From the NCBI GenBank assembly GCA_003956705.1, contig QZCP01000045.1, positions 1 through 64,000 of the forward strand: a DNA stretch of 64,000 nt. Reading direction: 5' to 3'. Source of the DNA: Brevipalpus yothersi. Its lineage: Eukaryota > Arthropoda > Arachnida > Trombidiformes > Tenuipalpidae. The position numbers and the translations under genes are program-made. Numbering within the stretch: position 1 is the first letter of the stretch; the number at the start of each line of letters is the position of its first letter. Of this stretch, positions 1 through 13,254 are shown one piece after another. Below the pieces are notes generated by a model. It made no database searches. It was given only the letters and a program-made list of their open reading frames with translations, and was not told the DNA's origin.

Positions 1-65
<65 letters not shown>
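1..65 (+). repeat. (TC)n microsatellite
   Basis: Uninterrupted TC dinucleotides run from the window edge to 65, so the tract may extend further left. Confidence 0.98.
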
Positions 66-68
<3 letters not shown>

Positions 69-1365
69 GTATTGTACATGTTATTTAGCTAATTTTTGCT
101 ATCCTCACCAAACCTCAGAATACCTTCTTTTAACATGCTTGCTTCTTATTATTCAGCCTTAACAGATAATCTTCCTCTCTTTGAGCGTTTTCATTTCATG
201 TCAACCAGCCTGTTCATGCTTGTCTAGCAGAATAAACTAAACTCAACTTTCTCCTCCTTATATTGATCTGATGTGATTTGCGTAACCTTAATTCATTGTT
301 AGCTGAATTATATCACACCTTATATGCCTGATTGCTCTTTACTGTTGCCATCGATACTTATGGTGACCATCAACATTCCTACCATGAGTCAGATTGATGA
401 AAGAGAAAGAAAAAGAGAAAGAGGAAAGAAAGAAGAGAGAGAGAGAAAGATGAAGGCAAACTTCATCCACTATCACTTCCTCAATACTTTTTTTCACCCA
501 TCACATGTTATTTTGCGTTAATATTTTCAGCATGCCTACTTACTCACCTCACTATACATACTCAATGATATTGCAATAAATAAGGCTTCCCCTTCCGCTC
601 ATTCAGCTTTTTCATGAATTCCTTCCAACTCTTGGAACTATCTCTCGTCTTTATGGTGTCATTTGTTTTTTCCTATGGCATATATTCCTTTCCACTCAAC
701 ACACCAAACACTTCCATCACCTCTCTACCTTAACTCACCTTTCTGTAGCGAATATCTTGAATGGTTTATATCTATTAGTAACACAGGATCATATCATCAT
801 CTTGTGAATAGAATTGACCGAGAATGGGAGAGAGAGAAAGAGAAAGAAAGAACTTAACGGTGATAAGTTCTAGCGGTCTAACAGCTTTTTACTGTTAGTA
901 CCTATGCCATCATCTATCATCCACTCTTTTTGGTCAGCTTTTGGCTCATCTAGTTTGTTCTCCTTTTTTCTTTCTGTCTTCACTTTTCATTGAAGCTTAT
1001 TTTTTCGGGAATAAAAACCGGATTCAAAATCAACAAAAAAATCAGTGCTCTTGTTAGCCGCTTACAACCTTTCAATGGCTGTCAATATTAATTTTAATCC
1101 ACTCCCTTTGTTTCTTTATCTATTCATTTTTTCTATATCTAAACAAATTGAACTGATGATAGAATGCATGCATGTGTGTGTGTATTTATGTGCATTCATT
1201 TTGATAGGGTCAATGGATTGATTTCATCATTATAACTTTTCGCATCTCAATGAGCTGCTCAAGTGAGAGACAATAAGTGCAAACATCTCATTATTAGCTT
1301 GTTAGAACTCTCACGCTTACAATCATATGCTTATTGGCTTTTCTCACAACTTATTTCTTTATCTA

Positions 1366-1368
<3 letters not shown>

Positions 1369-1422
<54 letters not shown>
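1369..1422 (+). repeat. (TC)n microsatellite
   Basis: Uninterrupted TC run of about 54 bases. It gives Leu-Ser repeats in forward frames, which are not genes. Confidence 0.97.
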
Positions 1423-1425
<3 letters not shown>

Positions 1426-2179
1426 CTTTCTCACTCACTCATTGAGCCAGCCAGGGTATCATGGCAGAATTAGAATTGCAACAAATAAGCCATGGTATGG
1501 AGGAACAATCTTCTCTCTCTCTCTCCTCTTCATTGGCCCTTTTAGACTTCTTTTCAGCTCATCAACCCCTTGTGCTCCATCATTCCTCTGATGAAGCCAA
1601 TAGCCATCATGATTCATCCCCAACTAGCCATTTGGCCAACTTTCCTCAGTCCGAAACACTGGGGAAAGTCCACTCACTCGGCTGATGACAATCCACTTTA
1701 GCGCCTGAGGAGAGAGAGAAAGTATTCAACAAACTAACCAACTATATCTAATACAGAAAAAGAATTGCTCCACTAAATTGTGGTTTCTCATTCGTTCTTC
1801 ACATTACTAATAATAATACATGAACAGTCCAGGGATCCTCTCTTCATGTCAGATCGCCTCTTCTTCTCACCCTCTTTCTCCATCTTTCTCTGGAAAAAGT
1901 TTTCGTCAACAATTAGTTTTAACTCGCTTATTTGCTTCCCAATCATAGCAGTTTATTTGGAAGAAAGCGGGAAACCAGTCCTCTCAACAAGACCGGAGGC
2001 TTTCCAACTCGCAATGACTGCTGTCCCTCGGACTTGCTGGCCCTTTTCCTCTCTCTCTCTCTTCTTTCCACTACTCGGACTTTGTCTTGTCCTCCTCTTC
2101 TCTTCTTCTTCTTCTCATCGTGCAATAACCTCGTGTCCCGTCGCTGTTGAAACTTATTTTTCTCACCGTGGGATCGAAG

Positions 2180-2181
<2 letters not shown>

Positions 2182-2225
<44 letters not shown>
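2182..2225 (+). repeat. (GA)n microsatellite
   Basis: GA run of about 44 bases. It is the only long tract in the first 14 kb with purines on the plus strand. Confidence 0.97.
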
Positions 2226-2228
<3 letters not shown>

Positions 2229-4843
2229 CATGGCATAGTCTTTCAACCGAAAATTTTGGACTCTATGACTTTAACTGCTCTTCTGTTTCACTCTGTGACC
2301 ATCATTCATCTCAGCTTTCATTCGCTTTTACACACAGCGTTTATTTGTGTGTATCTGCTCGGTTGCTCTCTGATCTCTTAATCTCTTCATCCTAGTTATT
2401 CCTTGTCAATTACTCTGTTGGATTCTCAGTTTTTGGTATTGATAAATTATCTCATCCTCAATTTATATACACATTGACATTCTTGAAGCTACGGAGAGAG
2501 TAGGAGGATTGCTTGAGAAACTTTATGGCGCTAAATTTTTTCACACAAAATACTTTTTACAGTTTTTCTATGAAACCTGATAATGGATTGATTGTAATCC
2601 AACATCCTCTCTCTGTTGGTCAAGAGATTTGACGTTGAATTGGGAAGAAGAACAAATCAAAAAAGATGATTCATTTTATGTGTGATGTATTGGGTTTTGA
2701 TTGACTTTTCATAGTGACTAGAGCTCTATTGGTTAGCTGATTGTTTGCAAAAAAAGAGTGATCTATGAGAGAAGAAACTCGAGAAAGTCCTGCAAATGTG
2801 GGAGAAAGTAAAAGATTATGGGAAAATGGTGGAAGAATAGCAATTGAACCCGATTAAGGAATGTATATCCAGGCTCTAGCTTTTCTTGCAATTTCTGCTT
2901 TCTCCTCCTTCTTATTCACCTTCTCCACTTGAATTCATACTATGCAAAAGGAACTCTTCATGATTATCGTACAGATAAAAGGCTGAGAGCGAATAGCAAA
3001 ATTCAGAATTCCTTCCCAAATGATCCGCTACTTTTATTGCTGATTTTTTTCAACCTCTCGTATATTGAAGAGAGAGAAAGAAAGAGAATATACCCTCTCA
3101 ATGAATGATTCACTTTCACGCCCTTCTTTCATTCCTTCTTCTTCTTCTTCTGACCTTTTCTTCGCTACGCCTGCCTGGCCAGTGTGTAAGAGATGTGTAC
3201 CAAAATTTTGTTACTCCATAACCAAAAGATGGCGACAATATCTATGGTAAATATTCCTATGGAATCATGATTGCCTGGTCCTAGAGATTCCTCAGTGAAG
3301 TTTGTATGTACAGAGAATGGAAACGAGAGAAAGAGAAAAAGAGAGGGAGAGAAGGGATGAAGTTGGATAGATAAAGAAGAAGAAGAGGGCAGATGAAAGG
3401 AAATCCAAAGGATGTTAGCGTCAGAAAATTACCCGATAGCCTTGATATTTCTCCGACTTTTTTTGCCTTTTTCCATTCCTCTCTCAATCTTTTCTATCTA
3501 CACGGACTTCTTGGTCCAGTGAGAAGGGACACTTATTTCAACCGATTCCTGTTGATAGGGTCGACTTATTCCCCACTTTCTTTTAATGACTTTCCGTTGG
3601 ATACATCATCAAAACCTGGGCTGGTGAAGGCAGAAGGCAAGGTACAAGTTTGTCGCTGCTACTGTCAGATTTAGAGAGAGAAAAAGAGCTTTGATATTAT
3701 TTCTTCTGCTTCATACCAGAAGAGTTTATTTTGATTACAAGAAGCGTCTCTCATTTGTAGTTGAATCGATAGTCATCCAAACAATCTGACTTTCAACAGT
3801 TTATACTGGTAAATGAAAAATTCTGCTTGAAATGGATTACCTAACTCACAATCATGTGGAAGCATATTCTTATCTGAATGTAAGAGGAGGAAGTCCAATA
3901 ATGCATCCACATTTGTAACTTTTTCTTCCAAGAAACGTTTCCAAAGCTCAGCTAAGATATTGATGTTTCTCTTCCACTTGTCCCCTCTAGCCTGGAGTAT
4001 GTCAAGTGAACGTTCAAAAAGGCTTGATTTTTCAAGTCTATCTTGAGCTTCAAAAATTCAATCTTTGAGCTGAATTCTCTCGAAGTGTTTCAAAAAAAGT
4101 TTCTCTCTCTTTACATGTTGTTGTTACCCTTTTTCAATCCGTCTTGCTGAAAATCCCGTAGCTCTGTGTCATCTCACAGTTTTGAATAAATACTGACGCC
4201 TTTCTTGTATTTACTTTCTCTTTAAATCTTATGCAATGCCTCGATATTTCACGACTTTCACCCCAACATTCTCTCTGTTATTCCTCAAACTGCTGGAGAC
4301 TAAACGATTTCGCTCTCTCTCTCAGGAATTTTTCTCTCTCTCTTTTTCGCCCTCTTGACAGATCTGTTTCTGATTTTTTTTACGTATTTTGATTCATGAC
4401 TTTCAAATGAGGAATGACTACTAACTGTCTAAAATTGAACATCATGTAAATATTTGTAAACCGGGTCACACTCAGCAAGACTCGTGCTCATGCTTATGTT
4501 TTGGCATTATAAAGTAGGATATACTGAAGGAAGAATGTAAGAGAGAAAGAAAAAGAAATAAGTGAATGATGGAGGCGTAAAAACAAAAATGCCATGATCG
4601 TGTGGGTTCTGCTTGGTCAAGCATCTTTCAGCTGTTGCGGAAAATATTATCATTTCTCTTGCTATATATTCTGATCTGCTGCTGCAGATCTCGTTATATG
4701 AGCTGTAGAAACATGAAGCAAAGTGATGCCTGATGAATGGTGTATATACGACCATACAATCAGATGGCCACCAATGACAATCATTGACTTATCATTCTCC
4801 CAAGTCTATGTACAATAAACATGTGTTTCGTCTATCTCACAAG

Positions 4844-4845
<2 letters not shown>

Positions 4846-4901
<56 letters not shown>
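4846..4901 (+). repeat. (CT)n microsatellite
   Basis: Uninterrupted CT run of about 55 bases. Confidence 0.97.
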
Positions 4902-4902
<1 letters not shown>

Positions 4903-5578
4903 ATTCTCTGTCTCCTTTGTATACAAGGGAAGTGAGATCAAGGAAGAATCCATCGAACCATGCAATCTCATGCAATTTTCACCAAGTCATCACGAGACTA
5001 TCATATAATTTACCTCATTCAGCAAAACAAAAGATAGTGGTCAGGGATAGAAAATAGGATCCCCAAATTTTCTTGTCAACTTGTGTAACATGATTTCTAT
5101 CCAAATTCATTTTCATCAAAAGCCCTTTCCAGACATTCACTTTCTTGAGAAGAAAGATTTTTTCCACTACTATTCTTTCTGCCCTCAGGAGCCTTAATCT
5201 CTCAAGTTGCTATTGCTGACTTGCAATTGACTTGTCCTGCTCTATTAGTTATCTCAAATTTCATTTTGTCCTCAAGCCACTGTCATGAAACATGTTGTGT
5301 GTGTCCAACATTAATTTGCTCACGAAACATTTGAATATTTGATTACCTCAATCGTCCGAGTGCAATGGATAGTATCATTTGGCTTTGAAAAATATAGTAA
5401 GAGAGACTCCTTCCTACTCTTCACATACCTCCTCTCTTGTATCTTATTCAATTTTATGATCGCCTCGTTTCATCTTCCATCCACTGCCTCAGTCCTTTTA
5501 GTGCATGAATCTTCTTTTCCAAAATATGTAAGAAGATTCAGATTCTCAGATATACCAAGAGAAACGCTTCTGATTATC

Positions 5579-5583
<5 letters not shown>

Positions 5584-5614
<31 letters not shown>
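5584..5614 (+). repeat. (CT)n microsatellite
   Basis: CT run of about 31 bases. Confidence 0.95.
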
Positions 5615-5617
<3 letters not shown>

Positions 5618-7153
5618 TCTCTTCCTTTTCCGAAAGATTGTCCATCTTTTGTTGTCGCCTTATTTCATCGGGATGGTTGTTCTAGTTGATTCATCTAACA
5701 ATTTCATCGTACTTTCAGAAATGTTGTTGTATTCCCTGGTAACAAAGCACTTTCACATGTTGCGATTATATGCAAAACTTGCAAGTTCATGACATCGCAG
5801 ATGCAAAATGGATGTTATTCTTCTCTTCTCTCCCATTTGAGGAAACTATGCTGATACTTTCTCAATGCATCTTGTAGAACTGAAAATATATCTCTCGCAT
5901 CTTTTCTAATCATTTTATGAGCTTTTTTTCACTCTCTCTCTCCCTCCCATAAGTATTTGTGAGATTGGAGACCATTCTTCCGCATCGTATTCTCATCTTA
6001 TTGCTTACCTTGCCTTGTAGACAGTTTCACTGAAATAACATCTTCGTCTTACCTCATCCGTCTCAAATTTTTCTACTACTTTTTCCCGGGCCCGAACTAT
6101 TTTGCTGGCTTATTCCCACACTCCGGTCTGATGTCACCAAACTGAACAGCATGTATTATCATGAGAGACCAGATCCAAAGTACTCATGGATTTGAATGGA
6201 TAAAAACTCTCAGATCTTTCTCTCTCTCTCAGACCTCTCTTCTGGTTGTTCCGGGTTAATTCATGAGAGTTCTTCCAATCTCTCTCTCTTTTTTCCTAAG
6301 CCTTGGAGTACCTGACATACAATACATGACTTGTTATCGATTATGACACTCCTTATAAGCTCGAAGAGTCGATACAAGTTCTATTGGAGCAGACTTCATT
6401 CAATATCGTGTTGACCATACCACTTCCAATTCATGATACTCTTGAGAAATTGAGAAATGCTATCTTGTATGTAGGCTTAGTGTCTTTTTGAGTGAGCTAC
6501 AATTTTTTAAGAACTTTTTAATGTGACTTTCTGGTGTAATTTAGCACTGAAGAATTTTCAATATGGCCATAAAAGTGCAGTGCATGAGATTTACTTTTTC
6601 TTTCCGAAATTATTTAAAGAACTATCAGTGGCACTGCTGAACTATTCCTTTTTTCCAATAGAGATCTCTCACAAGCAACTACTTCGATAATTCTGATAGT
6701 ACTCGCGCTCAATTTCAATCTCAATTGATATGAATGGTGATATGCATTTTCAATCAAAAAATTCCCTTCTTCTCTAATAATTCTTCCTAAATACACACAG
6801 TTCACGGCTGCTTGAGCATACTGATTATCATTTTTTTCTAACTTTCTGGTTCAATCTCTATTCTTCAGAATGATTGAACTATTCTTATGCTACCCTGTAT
6901 GTCGAAAAACATCAGTTGATAGGAAGCTCTTCGTGCAAACCCCTTTCCTTTTAGAGAGAACTCTTTATTATTCCTTTTTTTCACCTTTTACCTCAGCAGC
7001 ATCATTGTGTCTTCTTGGTTTTCTATTCACTGAGTGCCTGAACAAACTCATTTATTGAAACTTGGAAATTCTTTGTTTCAAGACTCGTTGATTATCAGAA
7101 TTGATCTTCCAAATGATGCACAACTTGTTCCTCAATCATCAGACCACATGAGC

Positions 7154-7174
7154 CTCTCTCTCTCTCTCTCTCTC
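7154..7174 (+). repeat. (CT)n microsatellite
   Basis: Short CT run of about 20 bases. Confidence 0.9.
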
Positions 7175-8548
7175 GACTCGCTCAAATAAATCCTCTCATT
7201 ATCTGAATCTTACATGGGAGAATGTTCATCACAAGTATAGACAGTTGCAGCCTTCACATTTTTGCGTGAAACTTCATGTCTTGAGATGTCATTTTGATGC
7301 TATAAAAAATCAGATTGATTGCCTCTTTGCTTTCTCTCTTTCTGACAAAATCAGTCTCCTCCACTTGCCATTTTGTCTCAACATGGTATCTGAAGGTATA
7401 CACTTTATCAATTCAAATCTAACTCCATCATGTGCACATTTGTCTTGTAATTCTTTTCTGATTGATGTCAATGATAGCATTTCTACATGATAACCCTGCG
7501 AAGATGATACAAAACTGGTGTCTCTTGGACAGTAAAAGCTGGTCCTTTTCATCTTCTAGGCCGTCATCATTGCCACCACTTCCTTTACCATCATGTTCAT
7601 CACCTCATTTAGCACTACATTTTTTCCTGATACAGAATATATATTGTTAAAGCTGGTGAATGGTGATGTTTTGGTAGAATAGCTTCCAATTTCCGGTTCA
7701 TGTGTTGAACAGAGCGATAGTTGTTCAAATATCCCGAATGTCCGATGCTTCAGTGCCAATCTACTGATGAATGCTCTGCAACACATCCAACTCATCAGTT
7801 ATATTTCATGCATTTATTCATTCCACAACTCTATTGCCCCCAAAAAGTTATTGACTTTCATCAATAACGTTATTTTTGTCTATTTTCACCTGATTATGCA
7901 AGAAATGGGCAGAGTGATAAATCGGAAACCCTATCACTTCATGATGGCTAGCCTCTCGAAATGGGATAGATTATTGTGTAAAGGCTTGTGTGTACATGCA
8001 TATCAAATGGAATGTGTGTACCAAGTATGCCCGATGCATATAAATTTCCATCAATATGCCCGGTTGTTCATTTAGCGATTGTTTTTTCTACTCTCAGTTT
8101 GAGTTCTCTTTCTCTCCTTCTTGATTCATCTCCATCCACATTCTCTTTCTCTTTCTCTTACTCTGCTCCTCATCCAATTCGATTAGCATATGACTTTTGG
8201 TCTATATATATATATTTACCTCATTCTCTCAGCAAAATTAACAGTAAATGAAAAGAAAATAGGCCAAGAATACCACTTGATCATAGGACTCAATCATAGG
8301 ATCTACCTTTATCATTCAGATTCATTCTGATGAACGATTTACATTCTCGACGATAGAAAGTGTTACTCGACTGTTTTGTCTTTGATTGACGAAGCAAGTA
8401 ACTTCAAAACACTGATTCGCATGACAAAATCTAGATAATAAAGTGTAGAGCTAGGCAAGTTTGAAGAGATCCAAAACATTCTACAAACTTCATTAACTCA
8501 CTGATGAAATTGAGCCTCAGTCTCTTGTCAGATTCTTGTGATGCAGTC

Positions 8549-8551
<3 letters not shown>

Positions 8552-8614
<63 letters not shown>
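8552..8614 (+). repeat. (CT)n microsatellite
   Basis: Uninterrupted CT run of about 63 bases. Confidence 0.97.
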
Positions 8615-8617
<3 letters not shown>

Positions 8618-11422
8618 TCTCTTTTTCGGTGGTGTTGATTCAATTTTTTATCCTCTCCTAGAGAAAAACAATGTACAAACTCTGTTTCGTAACATTCTAT
8701 AATATCAACTTCTTGATAAACTTGAATCTTCTCCATGATGTCACCCAAAAGAGCGAGACTGGAAGCGCACCTACTCTGGAAGTTTTATCGAGCAGCCAAT
8801 TTCATTTGAGTTATGAGCAAAGACATTATGGGTGTCTTGAAACACATGAATAATAGAGCCACCAAAGTAGTTTTTCTCACATTGCCCATCTCTTCTTTTC
8901 TGCTTCATTTTCCTTTTCTCATCTTCTTTCCCGTCTGTTTTCTTCAAACTTGTTCTTCTTCTTGTTTGCATATTCACATAATATATATACACACTCACAC
9001 ACTCTTCCTACTCAATCTAATTATGATTATAATCAAGGCTTGTACAATTGAAATAAGCGTAACATTCACACTCATTCATTCTCCATGCTCCGATGGTAAT
9101 ATCAATTTGAGTGCCTGTCTGACTGTCTTTTTGGATTTGTTTTTACACCCGATGACTAATGTCATATCATTTTCCCGCCACAATCTTTCAATACAGAAGC
9201 TCTCATTATTGGCCATGTATTCACTGATTTTTCGCCTCATCTCTTGAGGGAAAGAAACTTGATACCTCCCAGTGACTGGTGACTGCTTCTGGCTTGATTT
9301 TATCATATTTTCTCTCTCTCCCACTCTCTCTTCCTTCCTTCGATACTTGAATGGACACAAATCGAGTTTCAATCAGCTTTTTATTAGGACGAATAATCCA
9401 CCATAGTCACACACGGAGTATTGAGCAAATAGCTAAGAGAAAGAATCAGAAAGAGCAAGTGAAGAGAGAGAGGCACACACACAGAGAGAGCAAAAGATAT
9501 GCAATGAGAAGGAGCGATCTTGCGCTTTTATGGAGGATTTTCTCTCGAACTTGTAGAACAAATCTTTTCTTCTCACACAAACACACACACTTATATACCA
9601 AAAATCTTAGGTGAAAGCTTGAGATCTTGTGAGAAAGAAAAAAAGAATTCTCTTTTGCTCATTGTGATGAGGAAGTGATTGCATTCTTGGTTGAAAATCA
9701 CACACTTTTATCAGGTTCAAAATTCTTCATTCACCATTCAAGAGAAAATTTGTTAGTCTCCTGGTTTTTGTATCATAACCAATCTGTGTCACGATCTACT
9801 CTCTCTGTCGTTCTGCTTTCTCTCTCTCTTTCTCCATGTTCCTCTTATGTATATGTATCTTCTCTCTACCCGTCAGCCATAATTAGTTATGTATGCAAGT
9901 ACCACTAGTTAGGGTTGATTGTGTGCCAAAATTTTGAAATGAATCTAATTTTGTACCTTAGCTTTATCAGTCTCAGTACTTTGCCTCCTCTATCTTTCAT
10001 CACGCTTTGTTAATGAGACCACAGAACTGAAACTCTTACTAGATTTGCCCATACTGCATCTCTCTCTTCCTCTCTTCCTTCTCTCATTTGTTCGCGTGTT
10101 TTCCTGAGGAATCCATAGGCTTGAGCAAAAAGAGAGGCATGCTGAGTCCACCCATCTATGGAATTCTTTTCTCTCTCAATACTTTTGTATATGTTCGATG
10201 ACCAAGTCCACTTGTTGGAGATCCATTATTCTATCACAGTGCATTAGTGAGTGCTTATGTAGGTGCTTATGTGGTAAAGTTCACAATTTGAATTGGGAAA
10301 AGTAAAAGTTTTTCTCTTCCAATCCATCACAATACTACTTACCACTGTGCTAAAGGATTTTTTCCCAAAGCATTATTATTGTGCTTACATTTCTCCTTAA
10401 CATTGTGTTCGTGCTCGTACTATATGCGTGCTTTTTATATATTGGAATTTTTGCTCTCTGTCGCCACTTCAACGCTTTTTTCATGGAATATATCATCATT
10501 ATTACCTATGTTCAATGCCATGAAAATGTTGTTTATTTTAACCGGTGCAAGCACTTATCTGGGTAGGTTAAAGGCTATTGCTCATTTAATTCAAGTGCTA
10601 CTTGGTGTCAAGTTGTCTTTAATGCCACTCATATTTATCCATGAGATTAACAAGCGTGTATGTGTATGTCTGTGTGTACTTGCCTGATGAGTATACCCCT
10701 TTGATAGTTCACTTTCTAATAAGCTGGGACTTCTGGTCTGTGATCTGTGCTAGTTAATGATACTAAATTCTTACGCAACTGATTGATCATTTTCGTGCCA
10801 ATCATTCATAAGATTAGATTATTTTGAAAGAAATTACACCAAAGAATCTAGTGTGAGAATCTTCTGGTTCGAGTGAAAAAGAATGTGAATAAAGGGAGCA
10901 TGATATGATTGGTTATTTAGCTGAACTCAATAGACTTTGATAAAAAATTGAACTCCTTCAGATTAATCTATGAATTTAAAGCTGTACTATGGAAAGGCTC
11001 TCATCCATAATAAAGACATTTGTTTTGAGAGGCAAATAGTTGAAAGCATTTTTTTGATCTCCAAAAAGTTGAGAGCATTAGCAGCGTCCAATGACTGACA
11101 TCCCTTGAAAGTACGTGCATAAAATTTTCTCCTCATCATGTTTTTGCCAACTCCATCTAAATTGTTTGAGGCTGAAAATGATGATTGAAAAATGGTTTAT
11201 ACAATCTTACTCTTTCTCTATTTCTCTCTCTCCCCACCCGTTGTTCAAATCGAAGTATTTTGCGTGTGTAAAGTATTTGGCCCACATGCTTACGTGAACA
11301 CGTCTAACTCATTATGCTTGCTACGATATGAATGTGTGTTCCTTAGGAGGGAAAATTTATGAATACAGCCTCTTTGACTTTAAAGTTTCTCCTTTGATCG
11401 TGAGACTGAGCCCTCTTGTATT

Positions 11423-11425
<3 letters not shown>

Positions 11426-11484
<59 letters not shown>
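11426..11484 (+). repeat. (CT)n microsatellite
   Basis: CT run of about 58 bases, about 470 bases before the first CadN exon in the window. Confidence 0.97.
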
Positions 11485-11487
<3 letters not shown>

Positions 11488-11956
11488 GATGAAAGTTTCA
11501 TTATGAGTTGATGAAAAAGATGCAAAATTATTGAAAGAATCGTTAAATGAAAGTGAAGTGTACTGAGAAAAAGCAGAACAAGCAGAGAAAAGATATTTCA
11601 AAAGCCTCCTCTTCTCTCATGAATCCATACTCACATCGGTCTATTGCTAACTAGATGATTCAAGATATCACATCATTAGCTGATGATTCTTCTCTCTCAA
11701 TCTTTCACAATAAGAAAAAACATTCTCTCCTCCTTTCGAAATCTTTTGTTTCGAATATTTGAAGAGAATTCTTGTTCCTTTCGAAAAAGTGTTGAACTCT
11801 TATTCAATGTTTGAAAATAGATTCTCGAATGTCTGTGAAGCACAAGTTATTTTGAAAATGTTTCATGGCACCAGAATTGCAAAATTGAGTCATATTTGCT
11901 CAAATATCATTATACTAATTTGATTTTCTCTTTTTTCTCTCCCTCTCTTATTATAG

Positions 11957-13173
11957 TAACCAAATATATCCGTATTGGCATTGGAGATAAGAATGATAAC
12001 CCACCTTATTTCGATCAAGCTCTATACGAAGCTGAAGTCAACGAAGATGAAGACATGCAACACACTGTCATCACTGTTACAGCAAGAGATAAAGACGAAT
12101 GTAAGCTTCAATATTTCAATTATTATTCACCAACAAAAACCGTTTACCAGCATGCATGATATAGTCATTCTTCCTCTAGACTAGTTTTATCTGTCGATCA
12201 ATATTGTGGCTCGTTATCCTGGAATCAAATTCTCGACCTCTAATCTATGCTTGAATATCGCTTTTTTCTTGCCTTCATCACTATTCTTGACTCGATCTGC
12301 GTTCTGTTACCAATGATTCTTCCATCATTCATAGGTGCTGCATGCTTGGTGATTCTTGTCCCTTTCTCTTTTCTCACTCACATTCTCCTGATTCGAGACC
12401 AATAATCTGATAGTCTTGTCCAAATATCAACAGTATCAAGGACATTCACCGAATACCAATATATATATCTTGGCAGTATATATTTTTTATACTGTTAATG
12501 CTTGATAAAAAAGACAGAGCATGATTGTTATACTATGATTTCCTATTGCAGTTTGGGTTAATGTTCTTGCTGTAACACGGTTCATTTGAACGGTTGGCCT
12601 CATTTATGTGTGTACTATGAGTTAATTGTTCATTGTTTCTTTTCTTTTTCTTTAACCTGCTCACGGACAAAATAGCCTCCAAAATTCGATATGAAATAAC
12701 TGATGGAAATCCGAACGGTCACTTTGGTGTTAGAAATGAAACAGGTGCCATTTATGTTGCCGGTAATTTGGATTATGAGACCAAAAAAGAGGTAAGAATT
12801 ATTTGTATCCTTAATTGTTTCAAATGATTCTGGTATAATTTGGTTTGATTATCACATCACGATTCAATTAGAGAAAATAATTATCCAGAGAAACAAAATT
12901 TATGCATACTGAGAAAAGAAAACATTGAAACACCATCATCATCATAATCATTGTTGCCAAATACAAATCAGTCAGGTTGAAAGTAGTAGGAAAAAAACTG
13001 CCCAAGCAAATGCAAACGTATATATCGATATATATACGTTAACAAACCGTTAAGATGATTTACTTTACTATTTCTAATCCACCAATATGATTATTAGGTC
13101 AATTATCACGTTATCCAATGCTTTAATAATTTATTCATTTGCGTGATAAAGTCTCAAGCTCAAGATCTTAAAT

Positions 13174-13254
<81 letters not shown>

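Larger units (their letters stand above)
1..11956. other. Long non-coding stretch upstream of the first visible CadN exon
   Basis: No exon that I can support lies here. All open frames are short and many are low-complexity products of CT or GA runs. The first cadherin exon in the window opens in mid-codon at 11957, so the gene begins upstream of the window, or in unrecognised exons, and this stretch is most simply a very long intron. It holds many dinucleotide microsatellites, listed separately, nearly all of them CT on the plus (sense) strand. The longer open frames do not look like any family I know. Confidence 0.6.

Noticed and set aside
1263..2395. Several forward and reverse frames of 60-150 codons around the CT and GA tracts
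   Set aside because: They consist largely of Leu-Ser or Arg-Glu repeats from dinucleotide runs and have no domain or splice context.
9076..9372. A 98-codon minus-strand frame with a fairly protein-like composition
   Set aside because: No family, no in-phase flanking exons and it lies within the presumed CadN intron. Chance cannot be excluded.
12380..12410. Possible tRNA B-box (GATTCGAGACC)
   Set aside because: No A-box or cloverleaf could be arranged upstream, and it lies in a CadN intron.
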